Below, one piece after another: positions 10,636-21,920 of a stretch of 64,000 nt of DNA (positions within the stretch are counted from its first letter, which is position 1; each line of letters starts with the position of its first letter). Source of the DNA: Andrena cerasifolii (lineage: Eukaryota > Arthropoda > Insecta > Hymenoptera > Andrenidae); contig NC_135121.1 of NCBI RefSeq assembly GCF_050908995.1, positions 1,922,001-1,986,000 on the forward strand. Direction: 5' to 3'. Position numbers and translations under genes: made by a program. The notes under the pieces were generated by a model. The model saw nothing but the letters and a program-made list of their open reading frames with translations, was not told the DNA's origin and did no database searches.

Positions 10636-12372
10636 CATTTGCCGTTTTCTGAACCGACGCCGGGACCGCCGGTCACCAACAGACTGAGACGCCTCGCTCC
10701 CGACAAGTTGCGGATCGCTGAGAGGGAGTTCGAGACGATGCTGAAAAATGGAACAGCACGTCGCTTTTAGAGTAGCTGGTCATCGGGTCCATGCGGCGAT
10801 TATCGGGGCGTGAACGCGAGGACAATCCTCGACAGTTACCTGGTGCCCAACATCGAAGACAGCGATCCCGACGCCTTTCTCTTCGAGTTTCCATTCATGT
10901 TCTTCGGACTACGCAACGCTGCACAAACATTTCAAAGATTCATGGATGAGGTTCTACGGGGACTCGACTGATGTTACGTACATATCGACAATATTTTGGT
11001 GGCTTCGGAATCGGAGGAAGACCATAAACGGCACCTGCAGGAACATTTTAGCCACTTGAGCGAGTACGGGGTAGTAGTAAACTCCGGAAAGTGCGTTTTC
11101 GGTGAGTCGGAGGTGCGGGTCCTCGGTTACGCGGTGTCCGCAGCGGGTATTCAACCGCTACTGGAGAAGGTAGAAGCTATTCGTAATTTCCCTAGGCCCG
11201 AGACGGTAGAGGAGCTGAGACGATTACTCGGAATGGCTTCTATCGCCGGTTTATACCCGCGGCCGCCAGGATACAAGCACCGCTCAATGCTGCGTTGCAG
11301 GGTCGGATCAAGGGACGATTCCCTGTGGAGTGGTCGGAGGAGAGACAACGTGCGTTCGACGAGTGTAAGCAGAGTGTGGCACAAGCCGCTCTCTTAGCGC
11401 ATCCTAAAATGTCGACGCTCTTGGCAATATTCACGGATGCTACCAATGTCACGTTGGGAGCAGCATTGCATCAGCAGACGGGCGAAGGATGGTAGCCGTT
11501 GGCTTTCTTCACAAAGAAGCTCAACAGCGCGCAACGTAAATATACGATCACGAACTGTTGGCGATCTATAGCGCCGTAAAACATTTTCGACACATGGTTG
11601 AGGGCCGTCAATTTGTCGCTTACACGGACCATAAACCATTGACTTTCGCATTCGTGCAAAAATCGGAAAGCCACTCGTCGCGACAATTTCGTTATTTGTA
11701 CCTAATAGGGCAGTTCACGACTGACGTGAGACACGACTCGGGTAATGACAATGTCGTGGCCGATGCCCTGTCCAGAGTCGCGGAAATTTCGCACGCACTC
11801 AACTTGGACGAATTTGCGAGATAGCAACAGAATGATGACGAGCTGTGGGCGTTCTCAAGTCCGAATATAGCGTTAAAGCTGAAGAAGGTGAGATGGCCGG
11901 GAGGCGACGCGGATCTGTATTGCGACGTCTCGACAGATGCGTTGCGACCTTTCGTCACCGTGCCGTTCCGCAAAACGGCATTCAATTTCGTACACGGTCT
12001 CGCGCATCCCGGTATCGAGGCTACGGCGAAATTGGTAGCTGCGCGGTTCGTGTGGCCAGGAATTCAGAAAGATTGTAAAACCTGGGCTCGATCGTGCATT
12101 CAATGCCAACGGGCAAAAGTCAGCAGGTACGTGTCTGCGCCCGTCGGACAGTTCGCGCCCTCGTCTACGCGATTTGAACATGTCCCCGTGGACATAGTCC
12201 GACCGGTGCCTATCTCGAGAGGGTTCCGACATCTCCTAAGGTGCGTGGATTTATTTAAGGAAATGTCTCGTGTCCTCGGATCTGATCGTTTGATCCCGCT
12301 GCGAACGGCATGGTGGAGCGATTCCATTGTCAGCTCAAGGCGGCGATTCTCTTCGGACCCTTTCGAATCGAA
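10636..12372 (+). pseudogene. Gypsy (Ty3-like) pol remnant: RT, RNase H, integrase
   Basis: Protein fragments follow pol order through several stops and frame changes. RT is present as APDKLRIAEREFETML, then FGLRNAAQTFQRFMDEVL and HIDNILVASE (the catalytic YIDD-type motif reads IDN). RNase H is present as IFTDATNVTLGAAL and VAYTDHKPL, with a closing GNDNVVADALSR. The integrase zinc finger reads GLAHPGIEATAKLVAARF and CIQCQRAKVSR. Two internal RT deletions remove the first catalytic Asp region. The integrase core jumps from about 12258 (CVDLF) directly to a segment encoding MVERFHCQLKAAIL near 12310, so most of the core is deleted. It is an old, non-functional copy without identifiable LTRs. 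Confidence 0.85.
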
Positions 12373-12637
12373 ACACGTGGTGTCTGCTGTTTACCTCGAA
12401 GCAATGGGTACATTGACAGTAAAACAACGAAGCGCGGGCTTTTGTGAAAGTTTAGGATGGTTCGTTCGTTGCACTTCTGTAAAGCACGTGTGTTTCGAAA
12501 ATGTGCTGGCTTCTTTTTACCTAAAGCCTCTTGTCCTGGTGGGAGTTAACTCATAATGGAACGAGAGAAACTACTTGGGGGTAGAGGAAGTTGCTTGAAA
12601 AAAATCCTGTCAGTCAGCTAGCAATCTCGTCCCAGAA
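12373..12637. other. Unassigned, between Gypsy and DUF4817 remnants
   Basis: No recognisable coding signal is present after the integrase remnant ends. The region could be the tail of the Gypsy element or unrelated filler. Confidence 0.3.
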
Positions 12638-12832
12638 ATGTTCTCCGCTCAAGAATATTACGCGATGTCCTGGGTGTACGCCCGGAACAACGGGGACGCA
12701 AGTGCTACTGTGCGAGCGTTTGCACGGGAATACCCGCACATCCAAACCCCCAGGGAGGGTACGATTCGGCGTTTGGCGTTAAGATTATTCTCAACGGAGT
12801 CAATGATTCGGCAAGGCGTGCATAGGCGCTGA
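12638..12832 (+). pseudogene. DUF4817-like helix-turn-helix fragment
   Basis: A 64-residue open frame starts MFSAQEYYAMSWVYARNNGD and continues with a short helix and RRLALRLF. This pattern resembles the DUF4817 helix-turn-helix unit found at the N-terminus of transposase-like proteins in arthropods. Only the N-terminal domain is present, followed by non-coding DNA, so it is a fragment. The identification rests on pattern memory and is moderately secure. Confidence 0.5.
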
Positions 12833-13191
12833 GGGTGGTCACATCGATCAACTGCTCAACTAAAAGTAATCGGCCCCTTGCGGGGCCACCAATTTTATAA
12901 CGTAGGAACAACACGTTCCATGAAAAGTAAATTAAGTGATCAGTGTTAGTGGCCGTGCAGTGAAGTGAATATTTGGTACATTAACCCGGACGCACTTGAC
13001 GTTGCGACCCTTACCTTCGGGTGGTGTCGTATACCTGCGATCAGCTGAGCACTGGACGCAACCCTACCATAAATCTTTTCGTCCACCGATAACCAGGATC
13101 GGCACAGTGACCTACTTAGTGACACAGGTTTCCGAAAAAGAAGGAAAGGAATGCCCGTAGGGGTGAGTGTTATTTAATTTATTAGTGATTA
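12833..13191. other. Non-coding stretch
   Basis: Moderate GC with a possible untranslated leader character, but no motif, repeat or gene that I can support. Confidence 0.3.
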
Positions 13192-13404
13192 TTAGGTGTA
13201 GAAATAAATTCTGTTCGATTTTAGGGTTCAATAACAGTTTGATTTAAAAATATGAAAACAACTCAATCATCGAAATAATTTCCATTATTGTTAATTACCT
13301 TTTGCAACTTTTCTGGTAGCTTACGAATATCACTGCGATAGAAATTCGGTTGTTTTATACTGATTATGTAAATCCAGTCTGAAAGAATTTATTCATACAC
13401 CTAA
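13192..13404 (-). mobile_element. Mariner deletion derivative (213 bp)
   Basis: The ends are inverted copies of TTAGGTGTAGAAATAAATTC (13192-13211) and its near-complement at 13385-13404. A TA dinucleotide flanks each side (13190-13191, 13405-13406), the expected mariner target duplication. The interior encodes, on the minus strand, the last residues of a mariner transposase. Confidence 0.85.
13263..13370 (-). pseudogene. Mariner transposase C-terminus
   Basis: The minus strand reads QPNFYRSDIRKLPEKLQKVI followed by an NNNGNYFDD-like end and a stop at 13263-13265. This is the usual closing segment of mariner transposases, which end in LPERWQK...NGEYF. Everything upstream (DNA-binding domain and DD34D core) is deleted, leaving this tail inside the two terminal repeats. 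Confidence 0.8.
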
Positions 13405-14410
13405 TATTATTTTTTAAATTTAGTTATGTTGGCCGTAATTAAACTACGGATTTTTACCTCGATAACGAATTATGATCACTTGTCGTACATTTTTTGTTAC
13501 ATTACCTTTTCGTTTATGCCTTATTTGAAAACGAAATTTGCGCATTTCTTGTCCTCTCACTTCAAACATTTATTATTTATGATTCCGCTTTAAAAAAAAA
13601 CCTGTGTAACGTGGTTTCCTTCGGTGCATGCCAACTTGCTTGTTCGTACCTTCGTAGTACAAGCGCAGCCGCCTACCGCGTAGCCAACGCTTCAACGGGA
13701 GCTCGGGCGGACGGCACGCGCTCTGACTGGTCGGGGATTTTTGTTAATATCTCGTTAACGAAGCTTCGGATAATATTTTCGCTAAGGAAAAAGTTGTTTC
13801 AAATCACCCCCTGAGTCATCCCTTTCGAGGAATTCCGACATTTTTGGGACACCTTGTAGATTAGACCAACAGATACTAGTTTTATTGCTGAATCCTTTAC
13901 GAGTATTTAAAAACAAAATTATTAAAATCGGTCAAGATTTGCGCTGTCGAGCGATTTTTATCCAAAATCTTACACTGTGCGTCGGCAAACGCTTGCGATT
14001 TCGGCGCGGCCAAGTTAATCTTTGACCTCGCATATTTATTACTTTCACGTGCTTGCATCACCCTACCAAGGGGTCTCCGATATTAAAATAAAATTCATCT
14101 GTATTTGGAAACATGGTTACAACTATGTTTTTCACCGTAATAATGTAACCGCACTAACCCGGTTAACCGGGTTGCTCGGGTTACAGATGATTTCTGTTAC
14201 CCGGTTAGGCGGGTTAGTCGACGATACAGCGTACCGCACCGGGTACGGGTTAGGGTTCGGTTTCCTGCTAGCAACAGCGAGCGACAGCGAGCAACTAACG
14301 AAATGAATAAACGTATATATAGTATTTTACCTAAGAGCACAATGTCACTATTAATTTCCTACAGCACCCCTACACCAATAAAAACGAAAAAGGTTTGGGA
14401 ACATCTTGTA
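13405..14410. other. Non-coding stretch with MITE-like end and palindrome
   Basis: A string ending GGGACACCTTGTA at about 13845-13857 resembles the outer end of Tc1/mariner-like non-autonomous elements (compare 30618 and 31809), but its partner is not recognised. A strong palindrome at 14153-14218 is listed separately. No gene is supported. Confidence 0.4.
14153..14218. repeat. Palindrome and imperfect hairpin
   Basis: AACCCGGTTAACCGGGTT at 14156-14173 is a perfect 18-bp palindrome. The wider segment pairs 14153-14172 with 14199-14218 and inner CGGGTTACAG with CTGTTACCCG, with a 7-bp loop. Function unknown. Confidence 0.7.
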
Positions 14411-16135
14411 AATTCTAAAAAACGTGTGTAATGCTTTGGTACCTTTGAAACAGATCAATTGCTTATATGAACATATCATTTTGCCTCCAAATCCAAATGA
14501 ATTATTAAATAATGATTTGCCAGAAGTTGAATATAAAGTAGACTAGGCTTGGGAATTAAGTGAACTTGGCGGCCGATTTTCAGAGGCAACGCCTCCTTTC
14601 TCCTGCTGCGCGTCTTGGCCCCCGCGGCGGCCTAGGTGCTTGGAGCGCCTCAAGCCCGTACCACGTGAACCGCGTGTGGCGCGTTAACAAAACAAATGCA
14701 CAACTAAACTCAAGCTGATAAAGACGATGGTATTTACGAACTTACATAATTTTAAAAAAGAAAAAGCGACCACATTATATCAGCAAAAAAAGGTAGAGGA
14801 CACGCCAATTGATACTTATTGTAAGACCGTTGATCTCTAATGATTCCCACATTTGTATCCTTGTGGAGTGCACGGAAAATATGAGCATAGAGAAGCATAT
14901 TTGACAGAATATGAATATATTAAAGCAATACCAATTTTTCTTATTGAATCAAACAATCATTAGACGTTTGAAAGCTGGCATTTATCAAAAATTGAATATA
15001 ATTAATCCAAAAGAAAAATGTACAGCAAGTGCATGTTTCAATTTAATACAAAAGGACCTTCTAGAGCGTAACTTAACAACTATATTCTCACGAATTCCAA
15101 ATACAGAACCGTTCTGGCATATACCTAGAAGTAATTTGAGATGCATGCTGGAATATTATGGGCCAGCTACATGGTTCCACACTCTCAGTCCATCTGATTG
15201 GTTATGGTCAGATTTAATTGAATACGTTAAAGAAGTTAATACGCCACTTATGGATAAAATGTGGACTAATGAGATTATAACAAAAGATCCAGTATCCGTG
15301 TCAAAATTTCTGGGTAATAAATTTCTTGCGATGCTAGAGTTTCTTTGTTCTATCGATAACCCAATCGGGCACGTGGTTCATTATTTCTGGAGAAGAGAAT
15401 ACCAAGGTAGAGGACTGCAACATTTCCACTTATTAATATGGATGAAAGATGCTCCTATTCTAGGCAAAGATTCAGATGAAATAGTAGCTGCTTTCATACA
15501 AAGCTGTGCCACATGTAGACTTCCAGATCCCAAAATCTCACGTACTTTGTGTAGACGTGTGAATGCCCGTCGAAGGCATCATCACAATTCATATTTCATG
15601 AGAACAAAAAAGAACACAAATAATCGCATAAAGCGAGTGTGTCGTTTTGGATTTCCTAGATTTGTTACAAAAAACATAAAGATAAGAGACGTAGCTACAT
15701 CTTTAGCTGGTAGAAGGCAATTAAAAACTCGCAGTAGATTATATAACTTGCCACATGACAAACAAGAAGTAAATATTAACGATTGTAATCCAATTGTCTT
15801 AACAGCATGAAGGAAATATGATGGTGAAAACTCAACTACTCTGTATTGGTATTGTACTAAATACGTGACAAAACATGAGAAAAGTTATGCAGCTGAAATA
15901 TTTGTAGCCGTTGAAACAACATAATTATTATGCGCTCGCTTATGGAATATTGGAATGCAAAGTTTAAATAATAGAGAATGTGGTGCTCTTGAAGCTGCTG
16001 ATACTTTGTTGGGAATATCTTTACACGGTACGGATACCAAAACAACTATTAGATGGTTGGACGTCAATGTAATCAGAAATCGGAGAGTTAAACGCAAAGA
16101 AAAAATAGAAAACTTGGATACCGATTCGACTGATA
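14411..16135 (+). pseudogene. Helitron Rep (HUH) protein remnant
   Basis: The longest frame, 14911-15810, carries the Helitron-like N-terminal/Rep domain: GPATWFHTLSPSDW, GRGLQHFHLLIWMKDAP with the HUH histidines at 15421-15429, and CRFGFP. Frames before it (NVCNALVPLKQINCLYEH near 14417 and HLYPCGVHGKYEH near 14840) and after it (YVTKHEKSYAAEIF near 15867 with the conserved Tyr, and LNNRECGALEAADTLLGI near 15962) are collinear. They are separated by stops and a GC-rich insertion at about 14560-14690. No helicase domain follows, because a foldback element and then 5S spacer begin at 16136. It is a non-functional 5' part of a Helitron. Confidence 0.85.
14560..14695. other. GC-rich insertion inside Helitron remnant
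   Basis: A locally GC-rich stretch interrupts two collinear Helitron coding pieces. It has no repeats with recognisable ends and no coding signal. Confidence 0.4.
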
Positions 16136-17300
16136 TACAGGGTCATCCGTTAAAACTGCAACCTACGCGCGCACGCACAGACGAAAATGGCACACCGCAT
16201 CACGGACGCGTTCCAGTACAACAATACACCGGCCCGGCGTTCGGAGGCCTGCTAGCGACCGCTGGATAGCAGTGATGCCTGAGCTTCGAAAATTTTAGGA
16301 TGGTCTCCTTCAAATTAACATCGCAAAGAGCTGTGCGGAATTTCCCGGCCCAGGTAAGCGAGCCGCGCGCTCCGCTTTTATGATCGGTTTACCACTCACA
16401 CCTTTGAAAACACTGTCGACTGGTCTCATACCCGTCTTAATTAAAAAAATTTTAGCTACAACAGGGTTGACCCCTATACGGCGCTATACCCCTGTACGGA
16501 GAGATTTTTCGTCACTTGCGTGTAAAATCCACGATAATGGCGCATCGTTTAAAAAATGACATTAACGGAAGGCGGTATAGGCATGGCGTTGGTTAACGTT
16601 GAAAGCCACAAAAATTTTAGAAAAAAAATTCAAACACCGCTACAATCAAAGACACGTCCCATTCGTTACCCCTTAGTCCGATCTATACATGCACTGCATT
16701 AAGGATAAAGTCATAAAAAAGAAAACCAGAAAAATAAGTTCTGAATTCTGCAGAACTAACACATATTTGAATAAAAATTTAATTTCTCAATTTATAAAAG
16801 TAACCATACAGAAACAATTAGCCTATTGTTTAGCACCACCATGAATTTTAAAAAGAGCATTAAATACAGTATCAAATAAACAAAACTGTTTATTGCAAAC
16901 GCAAAAGCTTTTCACAACAATTATGGTTATAAAATTGATTAAAGAAAAATTAAGTAAATGTAAATATTTTAAATTTTCCATCACTAAGAGTGAATAATTT
17001 TTCCTCATTATTGGCCTAAATTGCATTCCGCTAACTTTTATAGTTCAAACGTTATTCGAAAAAAGACCCCAAATTCTTCAACCCGGGCCGGGAAATTTCA
17101 ATTAGCACTTTGCGACGTTAATTTAAAAGAGACCATCCTAAAATTTTCGAAGCTCGGGCATCACTGCTGTCCAGCGGTTGCTAACAACCCTCCGAACGCC
17201 GGGCCGGTGAATGGTTGTAGTGGGATGCGTCCGTGAGGCGCTGCTGCCATTTTACGTGTTCGCGCGAGCGCGGGTTGCAACATTAAATGATGACCGTGTA
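16136..17300. mobile_element. Foldback element, family F1, copy 1
   Basis: Terminal segments starting TACAGGGTCATC (16136) and ending GATGACCGTGTA (17300) are inverted repeats of about 225 bp (16136-16360 against about 17080-17300). They share CGCCTCACGGACGC-like and CCGGCCCGGCGTTCGGAGG blocks. A second copy with the same end sequence lies at 62673-63964. No transposase frame is present. Its left neighbour is the Helitron remnant and its right neighbour is 5S rRNA spacer. Confidence 0.8.
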
Positions 17301-17446
17301 CACTGACAGTGAATGAACATGAATTTCTGACAGCTCCGCACTACAAAGAAACGGACAAAGAAGTGAATCTAAATAAAATCATTTAGAATAAGTCACATTC
17401 ATAGCTATAAACAACAAAAATGCAGCGGTATGAAAAAAAAAATACT
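17301..17446 (-). repeat. 5S rDNA spacer, truncated at upstream array edge
   Basis: Matches the spacer between 5S genes (17567-17749) from its CATTGACAATGAG-like segment through to the T-run terminator (A-run on the plus strand at 17432-17442). It is cut at 17300 by the foldback element, so it marks one end of the visible 5S array. Confidence 0.85.
17432..17442 (-). terminator. Polymerase III T-run after 5S copy A
   Basis: A run of A on the plus strand, T on the sense strand, immediately after the GTAGTA that follows the 5S 3' end. The same run follows copies B and C, and a version follows D. Confidence 0.7.
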
Positions 17447-17566
17447 ACCAACAACACGCGGTATTCCCAAGCGGTCACCCATCCAAGTACTAACCGCGCC
17501 CAATGTCGCTTAACTTCAGTGATCGGACGAGAACTGGTGTTTTACAGACATAGAATGGTCGTTGGT
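17447..17566 (-). rRNA. 5S ribosomal RNA gene, copy A (complete)
   Basis: On the minus strand the 120-nt gene begins ACCAACGACCATTCTATGTC and ends GTGTTGTTGGT. The two ends pair perfectly as helix I (ACCAAC with GUUGGU). The internal polymerase III control region is recognisable: box A-like GAAGTTAAGCGACATTGGGC and box C-like GTTAGTACTTGGATGGGTGA. A T-run follows within a few bases, as expected for a polymerase III terminator. Nucleotides from about 33 onward match insect 5S closely; nt 12-32 differ from the usual sequence. It is the only uninterrupted copy in the window. The TFIIIA/polymerase III machinery would transcribe it if it is functional. Confidence 0.9.
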
Positions 17567-17749
17567 AAAAATACACTTTTATTTATCGAAGAAATTGGTA
17601 CTTACATTGACAATGAGTGAAGATGAATTTCTGACAGGTCCCCACTACAAAGAAACGGACAAAGAAGTGAATCTAAATAAAATCGTTTAGAATAAGTCAC
17701 TTTCATAGCTATAAACAACAAAAATGGAGCGGTATGAAAAAAAAATACT
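17567..17749 (-). repeat. 5S rDNA intergenic spacer (183 bp)
   Basis: The same 183-bp spacer recurs at 23771-23953, and a 182-bp version at 38020-38201, giving a 303-bp repeat unit. Just upstream of the 5S start (sense strand) is an AT-rich ATAAATAAAA, at about -20 to -11, possibly a TATA-like polymerase III element. The conserved spacing and sequence show a real tandem gene array rather than scattered 5S-derived SINEs. Confidence 0.85.
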
Positions 17750-17851
17750 ACCAACAACACGCGGTATTCCCAAGCGGTCACCCATCCAAGTACTAACCGC
17801 GCCCAATGTCGCTTAACTTCAGTGATCGGACGAGAACTGGTGTTTTACAGA

Positions 17852-17854
<3 letters not shown>
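17750..17854 (-). rRNA. 5S rRNA gene copy B, 3' part (nt 120-16), split by LINE 1
   Basis: 105 bases identical in layout to nt 16-120 of copy A. At 17855 the poly(A) end of LINE 1 begins (T-run on plus). The missing nt 1-15 are at 23756-23770 beyond the 5.9-kb insertion, preceded by a second copy of nt 16-32. The gene cannot give a normal 5S transcript in this state. Confidence 0.9.
17838..17854 (-). repeat. Target-site duplication of LINE 1 (left copy)
   Basis: TGGTGTTTTACAGACAT, equal to 5S nt 32-16, is repeated at 23739-23755. Bases beyond the 17-bp match differ on the two sides (C against A), so the length is well defined. Confidence 0.9.
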
Positions 17855-17885
<31 letters not shown>

Positions 17886-18677
17886 AAGTGTTTATTTAAG
17901 GCAAATAATATTTATTACAGTAGTATAACTATAAATAAACAAATAGATTGTATTGCTATTTTCTGTACGAAAGACTTATATAGTAATGCACTTGTTCAGT
18001 CTTATAAATTTCGGACATCGTAACACGAGGGATAGTGATCTAGTCTATCGTTCGTTATAATTATATTTGTACTTAGAACTAGTTTGGTCGACTAGCCAGT
18101 TACGAATAATACTTTGACACTCCCCAAAACGCCTAAAAAAGGGAGCTAATGTTGCATCGTTTTTACTTACAAACTATAATACCTAAAGCTAATTATATAT
18201 TTGATAACTATAACAGTAACAATAACAATAATATTTACATTGATAAGGGTGTTGGGAACTATTGGATTATGTACAGAGAAGGAGGAGAGACTAAAAAGGA
18301 GAAGGATTGAGGAGATGTTGCTTAGTTGCTCAGCTATGATAGAAGGGATGGGTGAATCTTAAGGCTCACAGTATTTGCCACAGTCCCATGCTATTTAACT
18401 TACAATATATAATATTTAAGTCAGACTTACTATTTTATTTATGCTTTTGTACTTAGTTTTTGTCGTTTTTGGTTACTATACAGAGGAACGAAGAAGATAT
18501 AATAAATATACATACTTGCATACCTATTCGCAGCACGCATACCTTACATTCTACAGTTACATTACCTAATTATGTACTATCTTTGGTTAATAAGGCACGT
18601 TAAAAAATTTAATTATTTTATTTAATTAAGGTACTTGAGTATTTGATTTGACCTCTACTTTTTTTTTTTTTTTTTTT

Positions 18678-21600
18678 TTAATTGCTCATCAACCACCAGA
18701 ACCTTTTAATATCAATATTCTTGTAATCCGAGATATCTTTTTGGGGGATCGCTGTACTATATTTAAGAACGCTTCCGTCTCCTTGCTCATCTGGCTGGTT
18801 CAGCTGATGAACTACTGTTTTGTTCGCTCTGTGACGCGGGATGTGGTACAGCACCGGCACCGCATATTTGTCTTGCATGTACCCGCTTTTATCTAGGAAT
18901 ATGAATGCTTCAGGAGGTATATAACCCGTGCGCAGTGATTTTTTTATATAGTTTTCATCTGGGTATGGAATTGGGAATATTAAGCTGTTGTTAGTTAACT
19001 GTGCTGCTGACGCAAAGTAATTACGAATAAGTTTTATTATGAAATTATCAATTCTGTTAATTCCTGCTTTATTGTATAGAGTTTCATTTTTAAAGTATTT
19101 TTGAAAGTTTGAGGCAGGTGTTCTATATAAATTGAGACATGCTCTTAAGCATCTTCTTTCGAAGACACGTAAATCTTCCATTACTGACGCTGCAGTATTG
19201 TACCACATCTCGCAACCATAAGTGATTATAGGCCTTATCAACATTTGGTAACATGTGAGTTTGACTCTCCTATTTAACTTTTTGGAATAAAATATTTTTG
19301 CATTTGCTACGAATGTATTTTTTGCCTTTTGCAATTGGGTACTAATGTGCTTGTTAAATAAAAATCTATCATCTATTTGTAGTCCCAGATACCTTACTGC
19401 GTTTTTATGTTCTATACCTATATTCCCTTCAACATCGCTTTTTAAGGAGAAGTCTTTATATTGTTGTGCAATTGTACCTGAGGCTCTTCTGCAAGAGGGT
19501 CTAATGAGAATTGATTCGCATTTATCAGCGTTAACTCTTAGTTTCCACGCTTTGTAATATGCAAATATCTTGTTGATACCATTTTGCAGTGTTGCTTGAA
19601 GTTTATTTGGCGATTTATCTGCTGTGTATACTATTAAGTCATCAGCGAAGGCAATCATGGAACATTTTGTATTGTCTGGTCCGAACAGGTTAAGGATATC
19701 ACATGTGAATATATTGAAAAGAATGGGCGAATTGATTGTACCTTGTTGGAGTCCATTTTCTAATTTAAATGATTGAGAAGACGTTATGTTGCCTAGGCTG
19801 GTTTTGAAACTTCTTCCGTATATCATGCTATGTATTAACTTGATCAAGATGAGTGGGAAGTCTTTCTTCTGTAGTTTGGTTATTAGGCCATTTAACCATA
19901 CCGTGTCAAACGCTTTTTCCAAGTCTACTAGACACGCTCCTAAGCATTTTTCCCCATTTAGTGCCCAATTTACGTCGGAGGATAATTTATTTATGGCATG
20001 CATCGTTGAGTGGTGTTTACGGAAGCCATATTGGTTATCTGGGATTAGGTTTTTGTCATTGCATATTGTAAGGATCCTGTCGTTGATTATTCTTTCGAAC
20101 ACTTTACCTATATTAGGGAGTAGGCTGATAGGTCTGTAATTATTTGGGTTAGATTTGTCTTTACCCTTTTTGTGTGTAGAAAGTATTTTTGCATGCTTCC
20201 AGCTGGTTGGGAAGTGAGCATGATTTAGCAGATTGTTCAATAATATCGTATAGTTGACTATTATGTTATGTGGTAGTTTTTTTAAGACTAAATTTGGAAT
20301 TTTGTCGTTACCAGCTGATTTTTTGTTGTTGAGGGACAAAAATTTATTTTTTACCTCAGCCCCATTTGTGAAATAATCTGGTAGTACATCTAGTGGTTTA
20401 GGATCTATTGCATTGTTTGACTCAGAAAAATTGCATATTGTATCTGGTATGTCAGCTGCTATGTTTGAGATTATTTGGTTATACATTTTCTCTATGACAT
20501 TCCTGAATTTGGGGTTATTGGAATTGTTGTTTTGCTCACTTACAGTTACGTATTGGATACCTAAGTAGTCTAATTTATTGTTAGTGTTGCTTATGAGGAT
20601 GTTGTTATTGTTGTCTGTACTTAGTGTGTTGGGATCCATATTTGCTCTCCTTATCAGATTTTCTTTGATTGCTGGGATTTTAAATGTCGGAAGTTTGGTG
20701 TGTTCTTTCTTTCTGAAAATCAGGTTGATTTCTCTGAACATCTTGTTTGATTGGTTTGTGTTTATTTGGCTGATCCTTGTGTGCCAGTAAGTATTGACCA
20801 TCCGTTCTATTTCTGCTTTTTGTCTTTTCCTTATAGCTTTTATCCTGTTGTCTATAATTTTTGCTGCGTGGCTAATGTGGGGTCCTGCGTTCTTTGATCT
20901 ATGTAATCTACGGGCTGTGGCAACAGCTTGCTTTTCATCTTCAATTAGCTGCCGGATTCTTCTGGATGTGTATTTATCTATTGCGTTTTTTGTATTGGCT
21001 TTTGGTATTGTTTGATCCATGGCATCTATTATTTTTTGGTTGATGTTTTGTATTTGATCTTCAATTTGTGTTATTGAGAGGTTGGTATCTGATCTTATGT
21101 GTAGATCGCTTGACTGTAGAATTTTCTGAAATTTTTCCCATTTTGCTTGATTGTAGTTGTATGATGTATTTTCACTATTGTGATGTATGATGATATTCTG
21201 CTGTGATATTCTTATTTTTGCTGATATTGCTACGTGGTCACTAGGTATTTGGATTGTGGGTAGTTTATTGTTAATTCCATTTGTATACTCAAGTCTTGCA
21301 TCTGAAATGAGTAAATCAATGTAAGATTCATTTCGAGGGTAGGATGGTGTAATTGAGTGGAGGAGGTTTATTCTATATTTAATAGCATTGTTGTTCAACC
21401 AATGAATTGGAGGTTCATACCTCTTTCATCATTCATTTTGTTGGACCAATTCACATGTTTTGCGTTAAAGTCTCCAGCTAAGACATAATAATTAGATTGC
21501 GATATTAAATTTAATTTATTGAAGAGTTTTTCTAAGTCTGATCTGAATTTTGAAGTGGGGCCTTTCTTTGCGTATATGGAAACTAATATTAGTTTGTTAT

Positions 21601-21918
21601 TGTTCGTTGTGTCCAGTTTTATTGCTGTTGATTCTATCAACTCTGTTTCTGTGTTTATGTCAAGTATTTCATGTTTTATATTATTTTTAATTAATATTGC
21701 TGTGCCACCTCCTGCCTTTTCGTTTGGTCTATCGTTTCTGATGATCATATAGTCCTTAAAGTATAGAGTGTGTCTTTCATTTAGGTGGGTTTCACTTAGT
21801 AACATAATGTCTGGTTTTTGTTTGTCTAACAATAGTGTTAGTGCTATTCTTTTGGCATTGCTAACTAGAGAGTTTATATTTGCTGAAATTAGCTTTATAT
21901 TATGTGTGTTTCTTTGTG
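18678..21918 (-). pseudogene. LINE 1 ORF2: APE endonuclease and reverse transcriptase, one frameshift
   Basis: The endonuclease frame (about 21918-21395) has SETHLNE, AGGGTAILI and AGDFNAKHVNW. It then stops at 21395-21397 because one base is missing near 21400. The next frame continues the same protein with SDHVAI and 900 further residues. RT blocks are all present: NYRPISLLPNIGKVFERIIN, FRKHHSTMHAI, CLVDLEKAFDTVW, NGLQQGTINSPILFNIF and the catalytic FADDLIVY, with a C-terminal Cys-poor tail ending KRFWWLMSN. The endonuclease would nick the 5S gene and the RT would prime from the nick. No ATG is seen at the ORF2 start, which overlaps the end of ORF1 closely; reinitiation or an undetected start is possible. 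Confidence 0.9.
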
Positions 21919-21920
21919 AG

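Noticed and set aside
21395..21398. Programmed frameshift in LINE 1 ORF2
   Set aside because: The shift is in the middle of the endonuclease domain with no slippery heptamer that I can see, and the other LINEs do not share it.
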